In this document: one piece after another, positions 1 through 12,500 of the stretch
How the letters are laid out: each line of letters starts with the position of its first letter
Numbering within the stretch: the stretch's first letter is position 1
Source: Abelmoschus esculentus
Taxonomy: Eukaryota; Streptophyta; Magnoliopsida; Malvales; Malvaceae
NCBI GenBank assembly: GCA_035048815.1
Contig: JAUCBN010000016.1
Coordinates: 1,418,501-1,482,500 of the forward strand
Length of the DNA stretch: 64,000 nucleotides
Direction of reading: 5' to 3'
Made by a program: the position numbers and the translations under genes
The notes under the pieces: model-generated
What the model was told of the DNA's origin: nothing
The model's database searches: none
Seen by the model: the letters and a program-made list of their open reading frames with translations, nothing else

Positions 1-1500
1 AAAGTTGAATTGTGGGGCGTTGTTCTTGAATCCGGATACACGGAGTATGTCTCCGACTCGGTATCGATAAAGACCTGCCAACATAAAACATTTCCCTTTT
101 CAGAAACACCAAAAACATATAATGTATTGAATGAAACATGTTCTCAAGACCCTGCGTTACCTGCATATGTTGTGACAACAAGCTCGTATTCTCGTCCTAG
201 TTCGACATTGACAAGATCGACGAGTTGTTGCTTTTCTTCGTCATTCAGGGCCGTTGGTTCAGAGATGGAACCAGTTAACTCAGTTTTACTAGTCACCGGC
301 AAGAACTCGAAATATGCCATGGTGGGGATAAGGGTGTAGGATACCTCACTAGGCTTGCAAAGCGGGTTGAGATTAATTCCGAAATAACACTCGGACGAGG
401 CATACATGGTGCAGACAAGGGGTAGGCTGTTGCTGTAATAATCTAGTGCAGGAATGTATTGAGACATGGTACCAGTGACAATAACATCTATATACTTGGT
501 GTTAGGCCACAGTCTAGTTATGATCCCTTTCCATGACCCATTGCTACATTCTGCCTCAACAAAATCAGCAAGCTTGGGGTTCGGTTTGAGGATTTTCGAT
601 ACAGCTTCTCTCACAGAAGGATCGGTAATCTTCGAGTCGATAGTTCCGGTTCGAATATCTTTACAAAGAAGACACCAATGTTTTTCAAGGAACTGTATCG
701 CTCGAATGAAACCGGAAGCAAAAACCGCACCGACCCGAACGACGTCTTCGTTTTGACAAAGACCGCAAAGCAACTGAGAATACATGCTCTGGTAAGAATC
801 CAGACAGAGAATGGTTTCGTTCGGGCTTGTATAGTTGGTGTAGGGGTCGTTCGGCCTAGTCTTAAAATATGAACTCTTGTAGTAGCTGGTTAGAACGGGA
901 CGAGCCACGAGTCCACCCGGGGTCTTAGCTTCTGATTTTACAAACAAAAAATACATTCCCTTCCCTTTATCCAAACCCGGAACAAATTGGCTCATCACAG
1001 GCATCAACAAGCTATAAAGCAACGATCTCCGTCCCAGTTCCTCGTCTATCGTCGGCATCAGCTTCCTCTCGCCGGCAGACGTACCCGAGCTACCGTTAAA
1101 AAAATCCCATGCAAACGTCATGATTCATGATCATCTAAAAAAATGAACATACATAATTCAACATGTACATGCCATGGACTGACCTTGTTAAGAACTCTGA
1201 TATGGGATGAGAGCAAAGAATCGGCGACGTATCCCCGTTGGCGATACGATCAATATCCGGCTTCAAATCTTCATACGTGACAACCGGCATCACCTTCTTG
1301 AATGTCTCTCTATCGGTACACCCATCAAGACCATTCCTTCTCAAGTACTCGGTGTCGGCACTACGAGAGAGAATCTCCGATAGAACCCGCTTCTGAACTT
1401 CGTCAGCGTTAATGGTAACATCTTCGATGAATCTCAATGCCTTGATGTTGTTTTCCATGACGATACAATCATCGGATAAGGCTTTGGGAGCTTCCGGCAT
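1..1500 (-). CDS. GH3: GH3 auxin-amido synthetase, 3' end outside window
   Basis: GH3 enzymes adenylate a plant hormone acid and join it to an amino acid; the IAA-conjugating group lowers free auxin in the cytosol. Three exons are visible: 1184-1500 (start ATG at 1498-1500), 161-1089 and 1-74, the last cut by the window edge. Splicing is GT-AG and restores the ATP-binding motif SSGTSAGERK across the first junction and TTYAGLYRYRVGD across the second. About 440 of the usual ~600 residues are present, with no internal stop. Other family marks are the N-terminal FIEDVT segment, GLVARPVLTSYYKS and MYASSECYFGINLNP. The sequence looks like the IAA-amido (group II) type rather than the jasmonate type, but the acyl-acid specificity residues beyond the window are not seen. 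A TATA box lies about 115 bp upstream. Group assignment is inference; family assignment is firm. Confidence 0.95.
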
Positions 1501-1615
1501 GACTTTTGAAACAGAATAAAAGCAGAAACTAAATAATACTAAGAAATATATACGATAATACGATACGAATATTCAAATACTAATTCTGTGCAGCAAATGA
1601 AGCAAGAACAAAGGC

Positions 1616-1628
1616 GATATATATAGGC
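1616..1628 (-). promoter_or_regulatory. TATA box of the GH3 gene
   Basis: The minus strand reads CCTATATATATCG about 115 bp before the GH3 start codon. This is a good TATA match at a plausible distance. A single TGTCTC auxin-response core (minus strand, 2252-2257) lies some 750 bp upstream of the start codon; one isolated core is weak evidence for auxin control. Confidence 0.6.
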
Positions 1629-4600
1629 CAAATCAAAGGGTGGGTGTAACCCACTAATCCCTACACAATGTTCCAATCAAACAGTAATCCATGCACTATC
1701 GCATTTGACTTTTCTCCATTACCAATGAACGTTAAAGGCTTAAGCAAGCTCTAATGTTGTGTGATATATATTTTTATTCAAATTCGAATAAAAATACGAA
1801 AAAATAGACATGAAAGATATAAAAAATCTTCTAAAAAGCGACTTCCAAATGATGTGAAACCGTGGAAAGCAAGTGATCTGACTTTGTGGGTAAACTTGCT
1901 TTGTTTTGAAGTACAAAATGTTTGGGTACTGGGAAAAGCAAACTGGGCACATGCGTGCATGTATTGTGGGTGTTCTTAAAAAAACCAGCAGCGCCTTCAA
2001 GCTCCTGCTTCAAGTAAGCTTACGTGAATCCCTCGGCGCAGACACTTCAATATCAAGTATACATTCATAGACACTTCAAAAATAAGAGATTTAGTTCGAA
2101 CTTAAAAACCAATCCACTAATTAAAATTTCGAGTTTATGTAATTTGAGTCAAAAAATTTTTTTATCTCGAGTCAAGTCAAAAATTTTGATTTTTTTTTAA
2201 ATTGAGGCGAATTTTGTTCAACCCTATCCGTGTTTACTTAATTGCTAATGTGAGACATCGTCGCATTAGTAATATTTTTTTAAGAAAAATGTATGGTAAC
2301 TCTAGTTGTTAAACCAACAAAATAATGTTACGGAAATAATGTATTATAAAACTTGTCACGTTACGTGAAAAGAAATGATAATGGTCAAATTAACAAAAAA
2401 TGTAAAGGTTAGGACTAAAAATGATATTCTCTCTTTTTTCCTATAAGAGTAATATGGTTTATGGATTTGGTTTATCTCTATTTATTATTTTTTTAGCAAT
2501 AACTTGAAAATTGATCAAAAGATATGTTTTGATTTCCAAATATTATAAAGTGAAGTAGAACAAGTTATTCAAGAAATCGTGTCGTCCAAATCTTTTAGCA
2601 GAGACATTCTTATAAGAATTTGATTTACTTTGAAAACTACAAAATCCGAATTGTTGTGTAACAAAATTATTTTTGAACCAATAATTGGATGGATTACCCC
2701 ATATAATAGAGGTAATCGTACCGTAAAATTTTTAAATTTTCATATAATTTATATTGTATATATTTTTTATTGTTGTTTTAATTTTAAATATTTAATATAT
2801 ATTTTTTTAACTTTATATTTTATATTTAGTGTAAATAACATAAATCATCATTAAACTTTATGACTTTTAAAACGTTCAATTTACTCATTTAATATTTTCG
2901 TCATTCATCTATTAACTTTTTGACGATATTCATTTATCGGGGAATAAAAGCACTTCTTCGAAATTCAAACTTTGAAAAGCTTTACATGTATAAAAGAAGC
3001 AACATTCAGAGGGAGATCGACGAGGGAAAAATCAGAAGGATTTTGATTACTCATGAGCTTTTAAGTACTTTACGACAAAATAAAGATTAATTTCAAGCTC
3101 ATGAGACTGAGGTAAAATGCTTGATAAAAATTAGGATCGAACAACCATTATCTACAATCATTTGAGGTTTTAGAGTGACAAAAAATATTTAATAATTAAA
3201 ATAGAATTACGAGAGTATAGTTTACTGATGATTTATATAATATACCCTAATTTTTAATACAACTTTTTAAAGATTCTCCACTTTAGTATAAGATCATCAT
3301 GCATCCATAACCTTTTTTCTTTTGAGACTGATAGATACTTTCATTACCCAAAACAAAAGCAATTGCAAATTCTCCATTGCTTTGCATTATTATATGTGTA
3401 AGCCTTTGCAACCCATGTCTCAAGTTGATGTGGATGTCCATACAAAAGTCACTATAGAGTTTCATTTTACCTGACAACCAGAAATTGACAACAAACAGAA
3501 CAGACTTCACCTCTGGTCCCCTAAGTTATGCTCGAACGCAGCACGTGTTTCGTCGCATTCGATCGATCAATAAGGTACTCTCATCGACATTAACACAGCA
3601 TCCACAAGTTACTGCTATCGTACAGAACTCGGTTCCGAACCATACGATCTCTGAGTTGCTTGGTACCTAACTCTCTATCTAGCTCTCTAGTTAGCTAGTC
3701 GATGGATATACAATCTTGTATCCTACATCAATGACCACAGAAGTTATTATCAGTGCTGATTGATTGATTCTGTTAATTAAACAGCCGTCGTCCTATCTGC
3801 ATTTTCACTTGAGCTTGCGTACGCTTAGAGAAAATGGAAGATATGGGCTTAGCATGTGCCTACTGGGATTTGTGACGCATATCGGATTACCAGATTTATA
3901 CTGTTTCATTGTTCATAGAAATGGCTTGTGGACATGTTTTTTATCAGTTTTTTTCATGGTTTTTAGTTAATATGGACAATGATTGGTTGTTTAGGACAAT
4001 AAGTTTAGGGTTGAAGAGATCATGGCTGAAATGATGAGGTTGAGGTACATGGAATTTGGGTGTTTAAGTTTGGAATTTGTTAGGTGAAAATAATGTGTGG
4101 TTTTGGTAAGATTTGTTTGGGTTTAAATTTAGTTAGGATGATTTAGGTTAAGTAGGATTTTTTTTATAATTATTAATTTTATTTTTGATGATTTATACGT
4201 TTATCTGATTGTGTTTAAATTATTTTTTAAAATAATTTTATCGATTCATAGGTTAAATAATCTTGTCATGTTTAAGTAAAGTTTAAAGTATAATTACAAA
4301 ATTGCATAGGGTTAAATTTTAAATAATATTATAAAATTGATATAATTATAATAATTACGCATATAATTATATCAATTTTTATTTATTAAAAAAATGTTAA
4401 ATAAGCTATAATAATCGATCGATATTGATGTTTTAAGGGATCAGTGGGGTTACAAACCCAAAATTTTTTTAAAAAAATCTAATTTTATCTTTATTTCTTA
4501 AAATTTTAATCTCTCTCTTTAAATTTTTTAAAAATTTATAATAAATTTGAAAATTTTAATTACTTTTAATTAAAATAAATAAAATATATTTTTAAATTTC

Positions 4601-6238
4601 TTAAAGTTATTAATAATTTAGTTAAACCTTTAGTTTTTAGAAAAAAAATATTTTTTTTAAATTAACTCCTCAAACATTTACTTTAAATTTTGTCATTAAT
4701 GACTCATAAACATATTATATCTATGTAACTAGACAATAACTTTTCAAATATACTCATAAAACTGAGAGATAATTTTTTATTATATTAATATAATTATGTA
4801 CTAATTTTTGATATTTTTTAAATTAATTTTCAAATATAAGTTTTTTCCATTGGAAGTGTTCATTGGGTTTAAAACAAGAGATAATTTCATATTATGAATA
4901 AGGAAAAGAAGATTTAAAGAGTAACAATCAAGTCGTTGACTTGAATGAGCCCCACGTACCGCCCCCATCTCCGGCTGTTTCCTTTACCTATGTCACAGTC
5001 GCTTTCACATCCACGTGTTCAAAATTAGTTGGTTTTGGGTATCTGTTGTATGGAAAAATTATAATATAGATTCGACTCATTATAACATTTATAATATTAT
5101 TGACTAACATTTAATCACTTTATTTTTTATAAAATATAAATAATCATTTTTTTGTTATATAAATGAAAACTGAGTGATTATCAAAATATAATTATGAGTA
5201 GATTAGTGAGACAAAATATAACGGGTATAAAAGTAACAGAAAATTAATTATATTAAATTATAAGAACAATAATTTAAATAAATTAAGTGTGAAAATATAC
5301 CTTAATTAATTGATAGATTAAAATTTTAAATCTTTATCTTAAAATCATAAATTTTTAGTATTGATCTTCTAAGAAAATATATTCTCTTGATGTAAAATTC
5401 TCTGACTAGAGAGAAAAACAAGTTAACATATTTTTTGGACCATTATTTTCTTATATAGTTGATTTAATAGTTAATTATTAAGTATTTATAATCCGGTTCT
5501 GCATCATATTATATACACCTTATGATATCTATATTTTTATTTTCATGATACTTTAATACATATAACACGTTTAATATAATTGATCACTAAATTTTGTATC
5601 ATTATTTATAAACATTTCTGTCATCTGCTGTAGCATTTTTAAGCCACTTCTTGTAATTTTGCATTTCGTAACTTGATTTTAGTTTAAGGTAACGTTTATA
5701 AAGGATCGATAAATAACTTAAAAATGTTTAATTATTTTGGTCATTTAAGTTTAATATAATAAAATTATTAAAATTTAATCTTTATTATAAAATAGTCGTA
5801 GAATTATTAACTGTTATTAAAAATTTAAAAAATAACATATTTAATTATTTATATTTAGTTTAATAACCAATTATTACATTTGAAAGATGAATGACCAAAA
5901 TAAATATTTTTAAGATAATTTAATAATCATTTATTTTAATTTAAAAATCCATAATTTTAAGTATACATGATGGTCATGGAAGACTAGACCTATCCATGAA
6001 TAGGATGTCTGAATTTAAACAAAGATTCTAAGATAGTAGATCGATCATGACCAAGCATAATATAATTTCAAGTATAATATACTTAAATTTTATTTTATAA
6101 TTATGAATATAAAATTATATTTATTTATTTTTAAATAAAACTAATAAGTTAAGTGAAAGATTAAATATTTTTTAAATCGGGTCTCAACTTTATTTATGAC
6201 CAACTGTCTTGAAGACAAACCCAAATTGACTCCCCCTA
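1629..6238. other. AT-rich intergenic stretch, no gene recognised
   Basis: The open frames here are short and lack family signatures. Two less AT-rich patches stand out: 3290-3690 and 4920-5030. The second contains a CCACGTGT G-box-like core near 5010. I could not assign either patch to a protein, RNA or transposon family. Confidence 0.5.
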
Positions 6239-6453
6239 GACCGAGAAATTATATCATGTGTCAGTCTCATCACGTCATCCATGGGACTAACCAATAGAAA
6301 CTGTCCATCTCATTATTTTTTAATTTTTCAAGTGAAGGTACACTTAAGAAAAAATTATGACATGGAAAAATTGATAAAGTGGACAGTTTTTATTGATTGG
6401 TCCCATGAACAGGTGGTGAATCTGACCCATAATATAATTTTTCCCCTGACCAT
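6239..6453. mobile_element. Fold-back MITE with long terminal inverted repeats
   Basis: The left arm (about 6239-6325) and right arm (about 6360-6453) are imperfect inverted complements along most of their length. Matching blocks include the ATGGGAC cores at 6272-6278 (reverse complement at 6401-6407), AAACTGTCCA at 6298-6307 against its complement near 6381-6390, and the ATTTTTC/GAAAAAT blocks next to the loop. The loop is about 35 bp. This is the layout of a non-autonomous fold-back DNA transposon. No transposase is present. Exact ends and target-site duplication are not resolved by eye. An open frame that crosses it is not a gene. Confidence 0.75.
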
Positions 6454-8159
6454 AGTGTTGTTAGTTTGGAATGTTTGGTTGAATTTGGTTATTGGTTATA
6501 GTGATAAGCTAAGAAAGGCAATGAAGCATGATCATCTATAGGACCAAGTGGGGTATCCATTTGTATTTTTATCAGAAATTAAGTTGGACAATACATAAAT
6601 CAATTGTCGGCAAACTAGTAAATGAGCTAGATAGAGAAATTATTACAATGTTTTATTAAAATATTAAGACATATTGTAACTCACTTATGAAATAGATTAG
6701 GGTTCCACTATTGGATGTTGGGCCCTTGAATCCAAAACTAGAGATCGTATGACAACTGACAAGATGGATCAAGAAAAGGGTCGAGAAGCTGATAGATTCA
6801 GCGTTTTTAGAAAATCCGACACATGAAGAAACAGACACATTCATTGAAATGCCATAGGCTTCATCAGATGCTTCCATGTTCCAACAACAGTATTATTCTG
6901 GCAAGTTATATTGTCCGAATTGAAATGCCAGAAAAAAGCAAAGGTGATTTGAACAAAGAGCTTTTGCGGACGATCCTACACATGAAGCTCTAATAGGTTG
7001 AGATATATCTTGTCAGTGTCATTTCATGCAACCGAATTGGCTGGCATAAGGGGACATGTAGCTACCCAACGATGGCTTGCCCTTGACTTGTGTAATAATA
7101 ATAACACTTTTTTTGGAAAATAAAATTGCAGACACGAAGAAGAGACATCTAGGTTTCCAATGTTTTTTCTTTTCAACTTTCCACAATGACAGAGATTAAT
7201 GGGAGAGGTGGGGAGCACAGCTTATAACAATTTTGGTTACATTAATGGAGAGATTTATTGATGGCCCAAGCTTCCAATTTAAACAGTAACAAGATAATTG
7301 TGATTTTTGAGGAGCATGTTGCTTTATATGTTTCTTTTCATTGTCTGCCTGCTCTTCTTAATTAGGTTGGTTCCATTGAGATGTTTAGGAGAGTATGATT
7401 TAGAGATTTAAATACCGATGTTGTTAAAAGAAGAGTGTTTTTTCTTGAAAATATGTATTCTAATAAAATTGAGCGTCAATTAAATTAGATTCGAATAATT
7501 CATGATTTCGAAAACTGTTAAGACTATATCAAGTTTCTTACCATTTGAATTAACAATATTTTTTATATTTTAAAGTTTTAGGTTTAGAGTTTAATTATAG
7601 GGTTTATAGCTTATCTTTGCACAAGCTATATATATAATTATATAGGCTTTTAGAAATATTAAAGGAGTGAAAATGAATATTTGAGATTAACATAAAAAAT
7701 ATATTAAAAAATTCTCAATTTTAATTTTTTAATATCAACCATTATGCTCGTTATTAAGGAAATGGGTCCAAATTGCATCAATTGAAAACAAATTTTTTTT
7801 GAATAAATCATTGTGTTTTGATCCTAAAAAGTCATGAGGGCGAAGGGCATGATTATAATGTTAATATTGTTTGTGCAACACCCTTTTGTCCCCGCCTAGA
7901 CACCATGGATTTGATGTCTTGTCTTCTTCTTCTTCTTCTCCTTGTCATGTCTGTGATAAGTCATAACCAGAGCCATATCCTCTTTTCCATTTACTGTTTC
8001 ACCATTATCGTCCTCCAAGATTTTTATTTCTGCTTTACGTAAACTGTATATCTGGAGAATTTTGTTAGCACAAATAGTTGCATGCATTTCTCGCCACCTT
8101 TGCTTAGTCTTTATAAATTTCATGAAGCCCTCCACAAAGGTAAGTTTAGAGTGTGATAT
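6454..8159. other. Intergenic stretch, no gene recognised
   Basis: Contains a patch of average composition at 6690-7060 that could be decayed mobile DNA, and a short CTT microsatellite at 7921-7941 that creates an artificial poly-Leu open frame. No conserved domain, splice pattern or RNA gene is visible. Confidence 0.45.
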
Positions 8160-8400
8160 GTTTCAAAACGAGTGCAAATCATTTATTTTTTAGTCGTGCT
8201 TTTATTGGCGTCTTTACTTTAAATTAATGGGTTTATTATTTAAGGTTTAGGGTTTAATAATAAGGGTGTGATTAAGGTTCGAGGAATTAAGAGTATGGTG
8301 TATTTTTTAGGCGTAGGATTTTATTCTTTAGAATGTAGAAAATTAGGGTTATGATTTAAAATTTAAATTTTTAAGATTTTTTAACATGAGACACTGTTAG
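8160..8400 (-). repeat. Dispersed repeat with telomere-like AAACCCTAA core (copy A)
   Basis: Read on the minus strand, this segment contains a run of degenerate CCCTAA-type words and ends with an ATGATTTGCACTC-like block (8172-8188 in complement). The same order of words is found on the plus strand at 31300-31505 and, more weakly, at 44940-45135. The shared architecture points to a dispersed non-coding repeat family, possibly a MITE or SINE. It is not a telomere, because the words are irregular and the site is surrounded by ordinary genes. Confidence 0.5.
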
Positions 8401-9094
8401 GAGGCAAAAGATTTTTACTCTTTTGAAATGTGTTCACGGAAAATATAAAATTTCTAAATAATATTTATGATTAGTTTTTTGAGTTTTTTTTTTAAATATC
8501 GATATTGATTTTTATAAGTATCAATGTTTAGTTTGTAAGTATTAATATTTAGTTTTTCTATTAGTATCGATATATGAAAAAAAACTCATAAAAACCAATC
8601 AAAAATGTTATAAAAAAGTCTAATATTTTTGGTTTGTGAATAAATTTTAAAATTTATATTTTTAACTGCACCCTAAATATCTCTTACGTTAGACTTGTGT
8701 TCCGTAAAAAAGTCCTAAAAGTAATTATTTCTATTGAAATATTGGATTGGAAATAAAACTTTTTCACAGAATTATCATGGAGAAAAATCAATTTTGAAGT
8801 CAAAGTGAATAAGATGAAATCATAAGGTAGAAAACTATGGCTCCATTTTCTCTAACATTTCCGATATCTATAACCATTTTTATATCCGAACCTTTTCTTT
8901 AAAAGAATGATAAAAAAGAAAATTAAAGATTGATACTGCCTATTTTGTTTTAAGAATAAATTATTTAATTTAGAGTTTAAAAGTTTAGTCTATAAAATTT
9001 ATAAGGTAAGATTTAAGATTTTTAAATTAAAGATTTAAATTTTATTTTTTATAAATTATACAGATGGTAGAAATAAGATAATTCTTGGAGATTA
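8401..9094. other. AT-rich intergenic stretch
   Basis: Very AT-rich with no recognisable gene. It lies beyond the 3' end of the broken receptor kinase locus, which is read from the opposite strand. Confidence 0.5.
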
Positions 9095-9370
9095 TTATTC
9101 AAGCCTAAAATTGAGCCCAATTACTTCTTTGCTAGAAAGGCATTTCCTGACCACGAATGCCGGTTGTTTCGGAGTCGGAACCGAACCATTTTCGCTGCCG
9201 AGCATGAAGAGCACATGCGACATGATCGGACGGTCGATGGGGTCTTCTTGTACGCACAGCTGCTCTACGTTCAGACACTTTAGAAGCTTGTCTGCTTTGC
9301 AACTCTCACGCAGTGTCTGATCCAAGTCCAACAAGTCCATTGCCTTGTCTGATTTCCACATATGCCACGC
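9095..9370 (-). pseudogene. Orphan last exon of an S-domain receptor kinase
   Basis: This piece encodes the C-terminal end of a receptor kinase: AWHMW at the start, the kinase subdomain XI pattern LCVQEDPIDRP, and a tail VPTPKQPAFVVRK. It begins directly after a good 3' splice site (CCCAG before 9370) in phase 0 and ends at a stop codon. No other exon of its own gene lies nearby. It sits about 180 bp downstream of the last exon of the receptor kinase described next, whose final exon starts with the equivalent AWRLW in the same phase. It is probably the leftover of a partial tandem duplication. It could also act as an alternative last exon. Confidence 0.8.
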
Positions 9371-9398
9371 CTGGGAACAATTGTACATGTTTCTCTAC

Positions 9399-9465
9399 TC
9401 ATAAAGCTTTTGTAAAGTATAAGGACTATTTATAAAGCTTTTGTAAAATATGAGGACTAAATCAA
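9399..9465. repeat. Two-unit tandem duplication of about 33 bp
   Basis: The words TAAAGCTTTTGTAAA and TATAAGGACTA / TATGAGGACTA occur twice in a row between the orphan exon and the proper last exon of the receptor kinase locus. It is a small local duplication with no other content. Confidence 0.6.
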
Positions 9466-9552
9466 CAAGTTATATATAGTGCAGGGACTATACTATTGAT
9501 AGAATTTGACCCATGATAACACACAGTATTTATGTTACGAGAGACTTAAGGA

Positions 9553-12500
9553 TTATCGGCCTTCTTCAACAGATGCAGTGATTTCAGTATAAGTCTCCGC
9601 CTTACTTGACGTGGAAGCTGTGCTAGAAAGTGTTCTCCTCGTCAGAAAAGCCGGCTGCTTAGGAACCAGAAGGCTCGCAGTTCCGCTACTGAGCAAGACA
9701 AGAACGTTGGACATGTCGGGGCGTTCACCGGGATCTTCCTGCACGCATAACAGGCCGACATGCAGGCACCTCAACACCTCACTGGTGTCGCAACTTGACC
9801 GCAATGTCTCGTCTGTTAAATCGAACACCTTGCCTTCTTGCCACAATCTCCATGCCTGCAGCATCAATTACAATTGCAATTGTAACAAAAGGATATGGCA
9901 TGGGAGAATGGAACGTTCATCTCTACTTACATAAGCAATGAGGCTTGGGGTATTTTCCACATGATAAAACCTCATGTTCTTTTTCCCACTAATGATCTCG
10001 AACACCACTACACCGAAGCTGAAAACGTCTGATTTTACCGAGAAAACTCCGTCTAATGCATATTCCGGCGCCATATATCCACTGCATTTTAAAACAATCT
10101 TTACAATTAGAAGTGCAGCTGGAAAAAAGGAACTGATTCCTGCAGCAGCAGATAAGAAAAATTAGGAACTCACTATGTTCCAATTACTCTACGTGTGCTT
10201 CCTTCGGTTTGTTTTCCTTGGATCTTCCGTGCAAGGCCGAAATCAGATATTTTCGAATTCATCTCTTTGTCTAGTAATATGTTACTAGTTTTCAGATCTC
10301 TGTGTATGATTCTCAGCCTAGAATCTTGGTGCAGATAAAGCAATCCTCTGGCGACTCCCAAAATGATGTTGAACCGTGTCCCCCAGTCCAATTGCAGGCT
10401 AAGCGATTCGTCTTTAAAATTCGACATCGAAGACCATAACATGTATATCAGTGAGTACCCTATCAAATAGTCAATCTGGATTGAATAAGACAAGGTTTCA
10501 ATGGCTAACTAAATATGAAAGAGTCTAAGCTTTTGTTGGGCATATATTCATATAGTAGAATCTTTTCGTCTCCTCGTTGCAGTAGCCTAATAGCCTCACA
10601 AGATTCCGGTGTTGAAGCTTAGCAATCAACACAACTTCATTTTTGAATTCATCCGAGCCCTGTCCGGAAACACTCTCCAGCCTCTTTATAGCTATTTCTT
10701 GACCTCCTGGAAACTTACCCTGGGATCATAGTCATTAGCCTTTTGTAACTATAATAGCACCACTGAGAAAAAATTTTATGAACATGTGAAGGTCTGCAAA
10801 AATGTACCTTGTAGACTGGCCCGAACCCTCCTTTTCCAAGTTTGTGTTCATCTGAGAAATTCTCTGTTGCGGCTTGAATGCTTTCGAAATCAAAGAAAGG
10901 CACGTCTATGCCAGTCCCATCTTTTCCTTCAAAACGGCTCGACTCCATCAGCTCTTTAACCCCTCTCTCGGTGTCGTACCGATGAAGATGAGCTTTTCTT
11001 TGTTTAGCTGAATCCAAAAATGATACAACAAACAACCCTTTGTTAAAAATTGACTCCATATAAAATACCATATCTTTTCTTCGATCCAATTTGGTGGAAG
11101 AAATTGGATATTGACAATGTAAAAATTCTCTAAAGTCCACACTAACCTCTCCTTTCTACCATTTTCTTCCTCCAGAAATAAATCGAAACTATGCTGCACA
11201 AAACTGCCAATGCAATTGGCAGAGATACTACAAGGATAAGAGGGAATCCCTTGCCTTTATTAGAAGACGCTTCCGATTGTTTAGCTACTGCAAGAAAACC
11301 AGCACAAAATAGGTCAAAAAATGTCATGCCAAGAGTGCTTCAGAAGCTGTCTGCTGTCAAATTAATCCTAACCTGGAGTACAATTCAAAGCTGAGCCATC
11401 CCAGCGAAAGGTAGGGTGGCAGAGGCAACGTTTATGTCCGTTTCTTGTTTCATTGCAAGCTGAAAACGGCCAGTCCTTGCAATCGGCAGATACTTTACAT
11501 GCTGGCTCAGATGGTGGCTTCCAACTAATTTCTACTAAAATTGTACCATTCGACGGAGAATCGGTACTGAAGTCTCCAACATCACTGCTGCAACCGCTGG
11601 TCACATTGAATGGCGATGATGGATTGAGCTGCAGAATTTTGCTTCCTGACGACTGCATAGCATTACAATTAACTGTTTCTTTGGACTGTATTTTGATAAC
11701 AAATATGTGTCCCTCGGGGTTGACATTGGTAACAATGTAAGTGCCACTGGCTGTCATAAAGCTTAGCTGGTCCGTAACATTATTACAGTAGAACCCGGAG
11801 TACATAGGATCACCGCAGCTTGATCCAGTGCTCAGGGGACAAGGGACCAAGTTTGTGCCACAAGGTTTACAACTTCTAAACGTTGATTCTGCAAAGTAGA
11901 ATAGAAGCAGTTAACTCGAGCTTTTGCTTCCGAGTTGATGGTAATTGTTCCTGCAAGAGGTCATAACTTTCTGAATGCTGCAATTTGCAGCATCAGATTG
12001 GAGAGGAACAACAATGTCTTTTTTGCTGCATTTGTTAAAATTGTACCAGATTTCTATACATTGAAGTAATATCTATCTCGATTTATGCTATGTGGAGTGT
12101 CTATAGAATCCGATCTAAATTAGCCAACAGAAAACAAGTATTGATCTATGCTAAAAATGAAGAGTAAGGTACCAAAATCAGACAGTGGCAAACGGACATA
12201 GAGATGGTATCCATCGATTTGGTCGTCCTGAAGATTTTTGAGTTCCTCTGTCCATGTTAAACATGAAAGTTGCCTGTACGATTCAGAGTTCCTCTCACTG
12301 CCATTTATTGAATATGCCTGGCACTGGCTGTTATGGAGGCATTCAACCTCACAGTCTTTTTCACTATTAACATTGAATGAAGAATCTGGATATTCCAATT
12401 TCATCCTTTGCAAGCTAGAGAAGTAATCCCCATGTGATGGAGAGTTTCTCGAGAAACCTTCTCCAAAATTTCCAGGTTTGAAACCTGGTAAACATTTGCA

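Noticed and set aside
6281..6541. Open frame of 86 codons on the plus strand
   Set aside because: It runs through the inverted repeat of the fold-back element and has no family signature.
7818..8042. Short frame with a Leu-rich, signal-peptide-like stretch
   Set aside because: The Leu run comes from a CTT microsatellite; no conserved continuation or promoter.
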